Part shown: piece by piece, positions 46,523 through 55,233 of the stretch
How positions within the stretch are numbered: position 1 is the first letter of the stretch
Layout of the letters: each line of letters opens with the position of its first letter
Assembly: GCF_022012335.1 (NCBI RefSeq)
Contig: NZ_JAKLTO010000005.1
Location: 1-64,000 of the forward strand
From: Flavobacterium sp. SM15
GTDB taxonomy: Bacteria; Bacteroidota; Bacteroidia; Flavobacteriales; Flavobacteriaceae
DNA length: 64,000 nt
Direction: 5' to 3'
Notes under the pieces: generated by a model
Told to the model about the DNA's origin: nothing
What the model saw: the letters and a program-made list of their open reading frames with translations, nothing else
Database searches by the model: none
Made by a program: the position numbers and the translations under genes

Positions 46523-47995
46523 ATGAACGCACACACAACTAAAATCGTTGGAGAAGGTTTAACCTACGACGATGTTCTACTGGTTCCAAATTATTCCGAA
46601 GTACTTCCGCGCGAAGTAAGCATCAAAACAAAATTCACAAAAAACATTACGCTAAACACTCCTGTTGTATCTGCTGCTATGGATACCGTTACGGAAAGCG
46701 CTATGGCTATTGCTATGGCTCAGGAAGGAGGTATTGGTGTTTTACATAAAAATATGACCATCGAACAGCAGGCTGCTGAAGTACGCAAAGTAAAGCGTGC
46801 CGAAAGCGGAATGATCATCGATCCGGTTACTTTACCATTGACTGCAACAGTTGGTGATGCAAAACAAGTAATGCGTGAATTCAGTATTGGAGGAATTCCA
46901 GTGGTGGATGGAAATCAGGTATTGAAAGGAATCGTGACCAACAGAGATTTGCGTTTCGAGAAAAACAATACCAGAGCGATTACCGAAGTCATGACTTCTG
47001 AAAATTTGGTAACAGCTCCGGAAGGAACAACTTTAGTTCAGGCAGAAGAAATTCTTCAAGGCAATAAAATTGAAAAATTACCGGTAGTAAACGCTGATTA
47101 TAAGTTAATCGGGTTAATTACTTTCAGAGATATCACAAAACTTACTCAAAAACCAAACGCTAATAAAGACAAGTTCGGACGTTTACGCGTAGCCGCTGCT
47201 TTAGGAGTAACTGCCGATGCGGTAGATAGAGCTTCAGCTTTAGTGGCTGCTGGTGTTGATGCGGTTATTATCGACACAGCGCACGGACATACCAAAGGTG
47301 TGGTAACGGTTTTAAAAGAAGTAAAAGCAAAATTCCCAGAATTGGATGTAGTTGTTGGAAACATCGCTACTCCGGAAGCCGCTTTATATTTAGCAGAAAA
47401 CGGTGCAGATGCTGTAAAAGTAGGAATCGGACCAGGTTCTATTTGTACAACCCGTGTGGTTGCAGGAGTTGGTTTTCCTCAGTTTTCAGCGGTATTAGAA
47501 GTTGCTGCAGCTTTACGTGGAACTGGTGTTCCGGTAATTGCAGACGGAGGAATTCGTTATACAGGAGATATTCCTAAAGCGATTGCAGCCGGTGCAGATT
47601 GTGTGATGCTAGGTTCGTTATTGGCTGGAACTAAAGAATCTCCGGGGGAAACGATTATTTTCGAAGGAAGAAAATTCAAATCGTACCGTGGAATGGGTTC
47701 CGTAGAAGCGATGAAAGAAGGTTCTAAAGACCGTTATTTCCAAGATGTAGAAGACGATGTTAAGAAACTGGTTCCGGAAGGAATTGTAGGACGTGTGCCT
47801 TATAAAGGAGAATTAAACGAAAGTATGTTGCAATTCATTGGGGGTCTTCGCGCAGGAATGGGCTATTGTGGTGCTAAAGATATCGAAACCCTTCAAACTA
47901 CGGGTCGTTTCGTAAGAATCACCACAAGTGGAATTGGAGAAAGCCATCCACACAATGTTACCATTACAAAAGAAGCTCCGAATTATTCAAGATAA
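46523..47995 (+). CDS. guaB: inosine-5'-monophosphate dehydrogenase
   Basis: 490 aa. Oxidises IMP to XMP, the committing step of GMP synthesis. Start at the ATG at 46523 ([20 protein letters not shown]): the earlier ATG at 46499 falls within a few bases of the -7 box. Two CBS domains about 95-215 that sense nucleotides; catalytic Cys in [15 protein letters not shown]; flap [10 protein letters not shown]. Single transcript ended at 48013-48047. Confidence 0.97.
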   Translation: MNAHTTKIVGEGLTYDDVLLVPNYSEVLPREVSIKTKFTKNITLNTPVVSAAMDTVTESAMAIAMAQEGGIGVLHKNMTIEQQAAEVRKVKRAESGMIIDPVTLPLTATVGDAKQVMREFSIGGIPVVDGNQVLKGIVTNRDLRFEKNNTRAITEVMTSENLVTAPEGTTLVQAEEILQGNKIEKLPVVNADYKLIGLITFRDITKLTQKPNANKDKFGRLRVAAALGVTADAVDRASALVAAGVDAVIIDTAHGHTKGVVTVLKEVKAKFPELDVVVGNIATPEAALYLAENGADAVKVGIGPGSICTTRVVAGVGFPQFSAVLEVAAALRGTGVPVIADGGIRYTGDIPKAIAAGADCVMLGSLLAGTKESPGETIIFEGRKFKSYRGMGSVEAMKEGSKDRYFQDVEDDVKKLVPEGIVGRVPYKGELNESMLQFIGGLRAGMGYCGAKDIETLQTTGRFVRITTSGIGESHPHNVTITKEAPNYSR

Positions 47996-48012
47996 TTTTA
48001 AACTAAAAATAG

Positions 48013-48047
48013 AAAAGGCAATAGTTAAACAACTGTTGCCTTTTTTT
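48013..48047 (+). terminator. intrinsic terminator of guaB
   Basis: AAAAGGCAA(t)AGTT / AACT(g)TTGCCTTTT stem plus T-run. Confidence 0.8.
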
Positions 48048-48070
48048 GTTTATATGATGTGTCTTGATGA

Positions 48071-50308
48071 TTAACGGTGTTCCAAACTCGATAACAGTTT
48101 TTTATCGCCTACTACCCAAAGGATATCCCCTTCTTCCAAAATTAAATGCGATTCGGGATTGAGCATACGTCTTCCTTCGCGCTCGATGCCTACAACCAAC
48201 CCGTTTGTTTTTTCACGAATTTGAGAGTCTCTAATACTTTTTCCGATGAACGCCTGATTCTTTAATGGAAGGTGTTGTAATACAATGTCTTTGTCCTCGG
48301 TGTCTTCCGGCGCTTCAATTTCATTTTGATCGAGGTATTTTTTGAATTTTTTTACTTGGGTATCGGTACCAATTACGCAAATCTCGTCGCTCGGAAACAA
48401 ACGTTCGTTACGGCTCGGAACATTAATGATGATTTCCCCACGTTTGATAAAGGCGACGTTTATCCCCATTTTTTCCCTCATGCGCAATTCCTCAAGTGTT
48501 TTTCCTGCTAAATTGGATTCTTTGGCAATATCGAAAGTAGCCATATGCCCGTCCCAAGGGGTGAGGTCGCGACGGGTTCTTTTTTCTTTTGCTATTTCCC
48601 TGTCGTGCAGGTTGCTCATAAAATGCCTCTCAATACGTTGGTAACGTGCATGAAGCTGTTTTGGAAACAGAAAGTATGCTGTTAATGCCACAATAAGGGC
48701 AATAAAGGCAATTCCGGGAGAGAAAAAGTTGTTGAGGATGAATCCGATAAAAAATAAGCCTAGTGCCATACGCATGAAAATAAGTACCACGATCGGCCCT
48801 CTTGATTTTCGGTTGTCGAACAATTCGGTCACTTCTTTGATGGCAATTCGTCTAAGAGATAAGGCCCATAAGAATGGCGATACCACAATAAGTGTAGCTA
48901 AAGCTGCCAAAGCATGCCCGAACCTTGATCCTTCCACCAGTGGTAAAAGATATCGGGTGGAAAGTAAAATGATTCCTAAAATAATAATAGAATGTAACAC
49001 AATCTGAAACAGGAAAGAGCGCAGTACAATTTGCCAGGTCGAGACGGTTTTGATTTCTTCGGCATTAGCACTGTAATTCGCAATGGATTTTACCCATTTT
49101 CTAGGTAGCTTTTTTTCCAGAATTAGCGCTAATGGAGTTCCTAATTTAACCATATACGGCGTGGTAAAGGTAGTCACTGCGGAAACCGCTACTATGGTCG
49201 GATAAAGAAAATCGCTGGTAACATTTAGCGACATTCCCAAGGTGGCAATAATAAAGGAGAATTCCCCAATTTGTGATAAACTCACTCCGGCCTGCACCGA
49301 TTGTTTTAAAGGTTGGCCCGAAAGCAAGGAGCCAATTGTCGCGCTAATGGATTGTCCGAATATCGTAACCAGTGTAAGTATAATAACCGGAACCGTATAT
49401 TCTACAAGTGTTTCCGGATTGATAAGCATTCCTACCGATACAAAGAAAACTGCACCGAATAAATCTTTAACCGGTTTTACAAGGTGTTCAATGTGTTCGG
49501 CCTGAGTAGTTTCTGCAATGATCGATCCCATGATAAAGGCGCCCAAAGCCGGAGAAAATCCAACGTTGGAAGCCAGTATCACCATTGTCAGACATAAAGC
49601 AAGGGAAAGAATGAGTAACATTTCGTCGGTTAGTAAATGCTTTGCTTTTTTAAGTAGAGTAGGAACAAAGAAGATACCACCCACAAACCAAATAGTAAGA
49701 AAGAATATAAGTTTTAAAACCGATTGTAAAAGCTCACTACCGGAAAATTGCTGGCTTACCGCAATGGTGGAAAGCAATACCATCATTAGAATGGCTAAAA
49801 TATCCTGAACAATCAGTGCCCCGATTACGTTTCCGGCAAATTTCTGGGCTTTTACTCCCAGTTCATCAAAAGTTTTTAAGATTATTGTAGTGGAGGAAAT
49901 GGAAAGCATTACTCCCAAGAAGATACTGTCTATGGATTTCCAGCCCATCAGTTTTCCAACCAGGAACCCGAGAGCCACCATGGTAATAATTTGAGTACCT
50001 GCGGTTATGGAAGCGGTGCCGCCTACTTTAACCAGTTTTTTGAAACTGAACTCTAGCCCCAAACTAAACAGCAGGAAAATAACACCGATTTCGGCCCAAA
50101 CTTCCACACTGTGGGTATCTTTAACTGATGGAAAAAAATCGAAATGGTTACCGGCAAGAAACCCGGCAATCAAATACCCAAGAACAAGAGGTTGTTTTAA
50201 TTTACGGAAAAGCAGCGCGGCGATTCCGGCCGTCATTAAAATTAATCCTAAATCGCTTATTAAGGGTTTAAGATGAGTGGTTGTTGTAGTGGCAACAGTT
50301 AAAAACAT
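48071..50308 (-). CDS. CPA2-family cation:proton antiporter with RCK_C domains
   Basis: 745 aa. About 13 membrane segments in residues 15-400 of the KefB/YbaL type (LGYLIAGFLAGNHFDFFPSVKD, SLGLEFSFKKLVKVGG, SPALGAFIMGSIIAETTQAEHIEHLVKPVKDLFGAVFFVSVGM), further membrane helices about 430-550, then two TrkA-C-like regulatory domains (about 570-650 and 665-740; GKTLEELRMREKMGINVAFIKRGE, GKSIRDSQIREKTNGLVVGIEREG). Exchanges K+ or Na+ for H+. Upstream lie 603 bp of non-coding DNA carrying the phased 43-bp repeat array, which could control it. Confidence 0.93.
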   Translation of the reverse strand: MFLTVATTTTTHLKPLISDLGLILMTAGIAALLFRKLKQPLVLGYLIAGFLAGNHFDFFPSVKDTHSVEVWAEIGVIFLLFSLGLEFSFKKLVKVGGTASITAGTQIITMVALGFLVGKLMGWKSIDSIFLGVMLSISSTTIILKTFDELGVKAQKFAGNVIGALIVQDILAILMMVLLSTIAVSQQFSGSELLQSVLKLIFFLTIWFVGGIFFVPTLLKKAKHLLTDEMLLILSLALCLTMVILASNVGFSPALGAFIMGSIIAETTQAEHIEHLVKPVKDLFGAVFFVSVGMLINPETLVEYTVPVIILTLVTIFGQSISATIGSLLSGQPLKQSVQAGVSLSQIGEFSFIIATLGMSLNVTSDFLYPTIVAVSAVTTFTTPYMVKLGTPLALILEKKLPRKWVKSIANYSANAEEIKTVSTWQIVLRSFLFQIVLHSIIILGIILLSTRYLLPLVEGSRFGHALAALATLIVVSPFLWALSLRRIAIKEVTELFDNRKSRGPIVVLIFMRMALGLFFIGFILNNFFSPGIAFIALIVALTAYFLFPKQLHARYQRIERHFMSNLHDREIAKEKRTRRDLTPWDGHMATFDIAKESNLAGKTLEELRMREKMGINVAFIKRGEIIINVPSRNERLFPSDEICVIGTDTQVKKFKKYLDQNEIEAPEDTEDKDIVLQHLPLKNQAFIGKSIRDSQIREKTNGLVVGIEREGRRMLNPESHLILEEGDILWVVGDKKLLSSLEHR

Positions 50309-50482
50309 AGGCGTATAAGTTTTTGAATTGTGGGAAAATGAATATGGCGTAAAATAGTAAAAAATGACGTTTTATTCAAGTTTTTACGCTAAAAACGGGC
50401 TTTTTTAAGATGAATTTATGAAAATAGAGGTATTTTTGAATAAAAATTCATTTTAGGGTTAATGGTTTTTATGCCTTGAGGG

Positions 50483-50826
50483 ACGTGTTTTTATACGTTC
50501 CGAAACCCATTTACCACGTTAAGTAATGTGTTTTGCCACGTTCTGAACTGCTTTTACCACGTTGGATAGTGTGTTTTACCACGTTCCGAACCCAATTTAC
50601 CACGTCAAGTAACGTTTTTTACCACGTTCTGAACTGCTTTTACCACGTTGAATAGCGTGTTTTTATATGTTCGGAACCTCATTTACCACGTTAAGTAACG
50701 TGTTTTACTACGTTCGGAACCTCATTTACCACGTTGTATAACGTATTTTAATACGTTTGGAACCACTTTTATTAGGTTGTGTAACGTGCTTTACTGTGTT
50801 GGAAACCTCTTTTAATACGTTTGGTA
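50483..50826. repeat. eight 43-bp tandem repeats with phased ACGT boxes
   Basis: Exactly 8 x 43 bp. Each unit has ACGT boxes at offsets 0 (ACGTGTTTTACC), 12 (ACGTTCnGAACC...ATTTACC) and 33 (ACGTTAAGTA or ACGTTGnATA). Units alternate in the last box (AAGTA in units 1, 3, 5; GGATA, GAATA, GTATA in 2, 4, 6), so a 86-bp dimer was amplified. Units 7-8, nearest purB, are most decayed. At unit joints the boxes form palindromes such as ACGTTAAGTAACGT. A 43-bp period excludes a simple coding repeat. Positions are consistent with a protein-binding array. Confidence 0.9.
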
Positions 50827-50855
50827 TTGGTATTATTGCTTGTGAATAAAATTGC

Positions 50856-50889
50856 AAAAAAAATCCGCAACTGGAGATAGTAGCGGATT
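50856..50889 (-). terminator. intrinsic terminator of purB
   Basis: AATCCGC (50862-50868) / GCGGATT (50883-50889); the minus strand continues into eight Ts. Confidence 0.8.
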
Positions 50890-50911
50890 AGAGTTTTTCT
50901 ATTGTTAAGAA

Positions 50912-52255
50912 TTAAATTCCCAAATAATTACTAGGTGTAATCTTCAGCAATTCCGCTTTAATATCCTCCGAAACATTTAAAGTTCTGATGAAATTGTGAA
51001 TCGCTTCTTTATTGATAACCGTATTGGTTCGGGTTAAGTCTTTCAATGCTTCGTATGGGTTCGGATAGCCTTCGCGACGTAAAATCGTTTGGATCGCTTC
51101 GGCAACTACTGCCCAGTTTTTCTCTAAATCTTCCGCGAATTTGTATTCGTTTAAAAGCAATTTGTTCAATCCTTTTAAGGTGGCTTCAAAAGCAATCAAA
51201 GTATGTCCCATCGGAACACCAATATTTCTTAAAACGGTGCTGTCAGTCAAATCGCGTTGCAATCTGGAAACAGGTAATTTAGCCGAAAGGTGTTCGAAAA
51301 TAGCGTTGGCAATTCCTAAGTTACCTTCTGAGTTTTCAAAATCGATTGGGTTTACTTTATGGGGCATCGCCGAAGAGCCGATTTCTCCCGCTTTGATTTT
51401 CTGTTTGAAATAATCCATCGAAACATACGTCCAGATGTCACGATCCAGGTCGATTAAAATCGTATTGATGCGTTTTAAAGCGTCGAAGAAGGCTGCAAAA
51501 TGGTCATAATGCTCAATCTGTGTTGTTGGGAACGAATGGTGTAACCCTAAAATCTCTTCTACGAAATCATTACCGAATTTTCTCCAGTCGTTGTTCGGAT
51601 AAGCAACAGCGTGTGCATTGTAATTTCCTGTCGCACCACCAAATTTAGCCGCAAACGGAACATTGAAAAGCAAACGCATCTGCTCTTCCAAACGTTCTAC
51701 GAAAACCTGGATTTCTTTTCCTAAACGGGTAGGGGAAGCCGGTTGTCCGTGGGTGCGGGCTAACATCGGAACAGCTGCCCATTCAATGCTTAAATCCTTT
51801 AATTTTGAAACCACACTGATTAAAGAGGGCATATACACTTTTTCGAAAGCTTCTTTAGTAGAAAGAGGAATCGCGGTATTGTTGATGTCCTGAGACGTTA
51901 ATCCGAAGTGGATGAACTCCTTGTAGTGTTGTAAACCTAACTTGTCGAAAGCCTCTTTGATGAAATATTCCACCGCTTTTACATCGTGGTTGGTCGTTTT
52001 TTCAGTTTCTTTGATCCAAAGTGCGTCTTCTGTGGAGAAGTTCTCATACATTTTGCGCAATTCCGGATATAGATTTTTGTCTACTCCTGAAAGTTGCGGT
52101 AAAGGCAATTCGCATAACGCAATGAAATATTCCACTTCCACCAAAACACGGTAGCGGATTAGTGCTTCTTCAGAAAAATATTGGGATAAGGAAACCGTTT
52201 TGTTTCTATAACGACCGTCGATGGGTGAAATAGCATTCAGTTCAGTTAGTTGCAT
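50912..52255 (-). CDS. purB: adenylosuccinate lyase
   Basis: 447 aa. Acts twice in purine synthesis, releasing fumarate from SAICAR and adenylosuccinate. Fumarase-family signature GSSAMPHKVNPIDFENSEG, catalytic His region TSQDINNTA and ARTHGQPASPTRLGKE. Start MQLTELNAISPIDGRY is the family start. TATTTTTG -7 box at 52282-52289. Confidence 0.97.
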   Translation of the reverse strand: MQLTELNAISPIDGRYRNKTVSLSQYFSEEALIRYRVLVEVEYFIALCELPLPQLSGVDKNLYPELRKMYENFSTEDALWIKETEKTTNHDVKAVEYFIKEAFDKLGLQHYKEFIHFGLTSQDINNTAIPLSTKEAFEKVYMPSLISVVSKLKDLSIEWAAVPMLARTHGQPASPTRLGKEIQVFVERLEEQMRLLFNVPFAAKFGGATGNYNAHAVAYPNNDWRKFGNDFVEEILGLHHSFPTTQIEHYDHFAAFFDALKRINTILIDLDRDIWTYVSMDYFKQKIKAGEIGSSAMPHKVNPIDFENSEGNLGIANAIFEHLSAKLPVSRLQRDLTDSTVLRNIGVPMGHTLIAFEATLKGLNKLLLNEYKFAEDLEKNWAVVAEAIQTILRREGYPNPYEALKDLTRTNTVINKEAIHNFIRTLNVSEDIKAELLKITPSNYLGI

Positions 52256-52281
52256 GTTTGTATGTGTTGTTTTTGAAGCTG

Positions 52282-52289
52282 CAAAAATA
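52282..52289 (-). promoter_or_regulatory. candidate -7 box of purB
   Basis: TATTTTTG on the minus strand, 26 bp before the start; no clear -33 box. Confidence 0.4.
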
Positions 52290-52417
52290 GTTATAAGTTA
52301 TGAGTTATAAATTATGAATTGTAATTTTTTTAGAATTGGTTTTCAATATCAGTATCAGTTATAGTCATAGTTTTCAGTTTGTTTTGTAATAAAGAATCAA
52401 AAGAAAAATCTCATTAT

Positions 52418-52455
52418 TAACTCATAACTCATAACTCATAACTCATAACTCATAA
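52418..52455. repeat. heptanucleotide repeat (TAACTCA)x5
   Basis: Five perfect copies of TAACTCA (52418-52452) plus TAA. They encode the last residues and stop codon of the sirtuin gene on the minus strand. A degenerate inverted version (AGTTATGAGTTATAAATTATGA) lies at about 52295-52317, so the two could pair in the transcript between the sirtuin and purB genes. Confidence 0.85.
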
Positions 52456-53119
52456 TTTTTTCCATCCCTTCACTCGCATTCATAGGAATCAAGGTTACTG
52501 GATTGACAATATCGTACATAGTAGCGGGTTTCGGATCGATATAATAAATCGGGATTTCATCGTTTGCATAATTGATTAAACCCGCTGCGGGATATACTTG
52601 TAACGAAGTGCCAATAACTATTAAAACATCGGCATCCTGTACAATTTCAATGGCTTGGTCTATGGCTGGAACCTCTTCTCCAAACCAAACGATATGCGGG
52701 CGCAGTTGGTTGCCTTCGTAATCTACATCGCTTAAAAGCAAATCTTTTTTCCAGTCGTAAATCAGGTCGTGGTATTTGGTGCTTCTTACTTTTAGCAATT
52801 CGCCATGAAGATGCAAAACGTTGGTACTTCCGGCGCGCTCGTGCAAATCGTCTACATTTTGAGTAATCACAAATACCTCGTGTTCCTTTTCCAGTTCGGC
52901 TACAAGGAAATGTCCTTTATTGGGCTGGACTTCAAAAAGTTGAGCACGGCGTTTGTTGTAGAAATCCAAAACCAGTTCAGGGTTTTTGGCCCAACCGATT
53001 GGCGAAGCCACTTCCATGATATCATGTCCTTCCCAAAGCCCGTCGGCATCGCGAAAGGTTTTAATACCGCTTTCGGCGCTCATTCCCGCTCCTGAAAGTA
53101 TGACGATTTTCTTTTTCAT
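52436..53119 (-). CDS. Sir2-family NAD-dependent deacylase without zinc cysteines
   Basis: 227 aa from the ATG at 53119 (MKKKIVILSGAGMSAESGI); the longer frame to 53230 reads back into the upstream gene. NAD-binding GAGMSAESGIKTFR, TQNVDDLHERAGS and catalytic His in HLHGEL. YNKRRAQL gives the Tyr-x-x-Arg pair seen in class III sirtuins (desuccinylase/demalonylase). The protein contains no Cys, so the usual four-Cys zinc site is gone; VRSTKYHDLIYDW occupies that place. It lies 7 bp behind the anti-sigma gene. Confidence 0.92.
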   Translation of the reverse strand: MKKKIVILSGAGMSAESGIKTFRDADGLWEGHDIMEVASPIGWAKNPELVLDFYNKRRAQLFEVQPNKGHFLVAELEKEHEVFVITQNVDDLHERAGSTNVLHLHGELLKVRSTKYHDLIYDWKKDLLLSDVDYEGNQLRPHIVWFGEEVPAIDQAIEIVQDADVLIVIGTSLQVYPAAGLINYANDEIPIYYIDPKPATMYDIVNPVTLIPMNASEGMEKIMSYEL

Positions 53120-53126
53120 GCGTGAA

Positions 53127-53927
53127 TTAAACTTTTCCGAATGTAAAGAGTCGGTCCATCGTTGGGTTTTCGCTTCCTCCGGCAGGTTCGAGGGTGATTC
53201 CGAAGGCTTCCGCATCGCTGGTGTTGTCAACTTTATACATTTTAGAGGAGGTTGCAGCTGTTTTATCCAATAGACCGATGCTGGTAGGAGTAAGCGGGTT
53301 CATTTTTACCGACCAAACCTGATAGACCATTCCCTGTGGAGCATCGGGTAAATCTTTGGCATCGATATAAACTACCCGAGTGGCTTTGTTCCAATATACT
53401 TTTGCAGAAGCGCTCGGCATAGCAGCCATTCCGTCGAGGGTTACAATCCTATTGTTTTTGTCTCTAAGGATGTCCATCATGTTTACGGTAGTTTTGTTTT
53501 TTTGTTCCAAAGTGGTTATCGTTTGCTGCATTTTGTTGAAATCGGCTTTGTTTTTTTTGATTTCTTCATTGATGGTGTCGTTCATGCTTTTGTTCATCTG
53601 AAGGTACATCATTCCGGCACCTAAAAGAATTACCAAAGAGGCAGCCCATCCCAAATATTGTGACCAATTCGTTTTGGATTTCATTTGGATAACTTTAGGA
53701 TCGCCGCCTAATAATTCCTCACGTATTTTATCATACGTTTCCGAAGAGATATTTGGGGAAACACTATACGAAAGATTGATCACCGCTTTTTCAATTGCGG
53801 CAATTTCAGTTCGTATCGCCGGATTGTCAGCTGCCATTTGTTGCACATCCTGCATTTCTGTCTCCGAAAGTTTTCCGAAAACATAAAGCTCCAAAATACC
53901 ACTTTCTATATATTCTCTACTGTTCAT
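53127..53927 (-). CDS. membrane anti-sigma factor (RskA-like)
   Basis: 266 aa. N-terminal anti-sigma helices (YIESGILELYVFGKLSETEMQDVQQMAADNPAIRTEIAAIEKAV), one membrane segment about 92-112 (YLGWAASLVILLGAGMMYLQM), a coiled coil and a periplasmic RskA domain (VYIDAKDLPDAPQGMVYQVWSV ... FGITLEPAGGSENPTMDRLFTFGKV). It holds the upstream sigma factor until an envelope signal releases it. Start and sigma stop overlap by one base (TAATG), so translation is coupled. No zinc-binding HxxxCxxC is present. Confidence 0.9.
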   Translation of the reverse strand: MNSREYIESGILELYVFGKLSETEMQDVQQMAADNPAIRTEIAAIEKAVINLSYSVSPNISSETYDKIREELLGGDPKVIQMKSKTNWSQYLGWAASLVILLGAGMMYLQMNKSMNDTINEEIKKNKADFNKMQQTITTLEQKNKTTVNMMDILRDKNNRIVTLDGMAAMPSASAKVYWNKATRVVYIDAKDLPDAPQGMVYQVWSVKMNPLTPTSIGLLDKTAATSSKMYKVDNTSDAEAFGITLEPAGGSENPTMDRLFTFGKV

Positions 53928-54457
53928 TACACTTTCAAAAGGTTTCTTAATTCGTTTATGCAGTTTCTGTTTTGCGTTTTTACGGTTCCCAAAGGAATTT
54001 CAAGCTCATCAGAAACTTCCTGTTGGGTGTAACCTTTAAAAAACAACAAATCAATTAACTGGATACATTTTGGTTTTAATTTTTTGACAAATTCCTGAAT
54101 ACCAATGGTGTCTATTTTATTATTGATTTTCGAAGGATCATCAAGGATATGTACGAAATTATCCGCCGATAAGTTTTTCTGGTTGTTGTTAAAGTTTTTG
54201 GAACGCAACTTGTCAATGGCAGCATTACGGGCAATATTCAGAATCCAGGTAAAAAAACGGCCTTTGTTTTCGTTGTAACTGTCTATGTTTTTCCAGATTT
54301 TAATAAAAACTTCCTGTAGTACGTCTTCGGCTTCCTCTTTGTCTTTAATTAAGTTGAAAATCACACCGAAAAGACTTCGAGCATACATATCATACAAAAG
54401 CGTGAAGGCTTTGTTGTCTTTTTTATAAATTTGCTCCAGTAATTCTTCTTGAGTCAT
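53927..54457 (-). CDS. ECF RNA polymerase sigma factor (SigK-like)
   Basis: 176 aa. Region 2 (AFTLLYDMYARSLFGVIFNLIKDKEEAEDVLQEVFIKIWKNIDSYNENKGRFFTWILNIARNAAIDKLRS) and region 4 (LIDLLFFKGYTQQEVSDELEIPLGTVKTQNRNCINELRNLL). Pairs with the membrane anti-sigma factor encoded directly after it. Targets are unknown. Divergent from trmH with a 56-bp gap. Confidence 0.93.
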   Translation of the reverse strand: MTQEELLEQIYKKDNKAFTLLYDMYARSLFGVIFNLIKDKEEAEDVLQEVFIKIWKNIDSYNENKGRFFTWILNIARNAAIDKLRSKNFNNNQKNLSADNFVHILDDPSKINNKIDTIGIQEFVKKLKPKCIQLIDLLFFKGYTQQEVSDELEIPLGTVKTQNRNCINELRNLLKV

Positions 54458-54513
54458 AAGTAGGAATTAATCCCTTAAAAATAAGAAACAAATTTCATAA
54501 ATCCGCTTTTTTG

Positions 54514-55182
54514 ATGGAAAACCTTTTCGCTGATGCCAATTATTTAAAGTATTTGGAAGAATTTATAACCGAAAACCGCAAAGAAGGTTTTTTAAAAGTA
54601 CTCCAGAACCGAACCAGACATTTTACTGTTGCCTGCGAAGATGTTTATCAATTGCATAACACCAGTGCGGTGATGCGCAGTTGTGAAGTGTTTGGAATTC
54701 AGGAACTGAACGTAATTGAAGAACGTTACGGAAAAAAAATTGACAAGGAAATTGCTTTAGGCGCTGAAAAATGGGTGGATATTAATCGTTTTTCAAGTAA
54801 TCAGGATTGTATCGATGCTTTAAAATTAAGAGGATATCAGATTATTGCAACAACCCCGCACGAAAACGATTGTATGTTGGAGGATTTCGACATAACAAAG
54901 CCTTCCGCGATTTTCTTCGGAACCGAAAAATTAGGTCTTTCAGAAGAAGTAATGCAGCAAGCCGATGGTTTTCTGAAAATACCCATGGTGGGTTTTACTG
55001 AGAGTCTGAATATTTCAGTATCAGCAGCGATTATAATTCAGGCACTTACCAACCGATTAAGACACTCTGACATCGATTGGAAATTATCCGAATTGGAATT
55101 GATTGAAAAGCGCATCGACTGGACCCGAAAATCAATCAAAGACATCGACTTTATTACCAAAAAATATTTAGATCAAGTTTAA
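54514..55182 (+). CDS. trmH: tRNA/rRNA ribose 2'-O-methyltransferase, TrmH type
   Basis: 222 aa from the ATG at 54514 (the TTG just before it at 54511 is in frame). SPOUT motifs: motif 1 HNTSAVMRSCEVFGIQELNVIE, motif 2 IFFGTEKLGLSEEVM, motif 3 ESLNISVSAAIIIQAL. TrmH methylates G18 of tRNA; the C-terminal extension (ELIEKRIDWTRKSIKDIDFITKKYL) fits this subfamily. Terminator at 55205-55233. Confidence 0.92.
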   Translation: MENLFADANYLKYLEEFITENRKEGFLKVLQNRTRHFTVACEDVYQLHNTSAVMRSCEVFGIQELNVIEERYGKKIDKEIALGAEKWVDINRFSSNQDCIDALKLRGYQIIATTPHENDCMLEDFDITKPSAIFFGTEKLGLSEEVMQQADGFLKIPMVGFTESLNISVSAAIIIQALTNRLRHSDIDWKLSELELIEKRIDWTRKSIKDIDFITKKYLDQV

Positions 55183-55204
55183 TATCCTGAAAGTTCAGAT
55201 CAAT

Positions 55205-55233
55205 AAAAAAGCCCAATTAAGGGCTTTTTTTAT
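55205..55233 (+). terminator. intrinsic terminator of trmH
   Basis: AAAAAAGCCC / GGGCTTTTTT stem; its T-run overlaps the stop codon of the convergent gene at 55230. Confidence 0.85.

Larger units (their letters stand above)
50309..50911. other. 603-bp non-coding region with tandem array
   Basis: Between the antiporter start and the purB stop, both on the minus strand. Holds eight 43-bp tandem repeats (50483-50826) and the purB terminator (50856-50889). The stretch 50309-50482 is AT-rich and shows no clear TAnnTTTG box on the minus strand. Confidence 0.7.

Noticed and set aside
50483..50826. CRISPR array
   Set aside because: The whole 43-bp unit repeats with gradual decay; there are no unique spacers between constant repeats and no cas genes.
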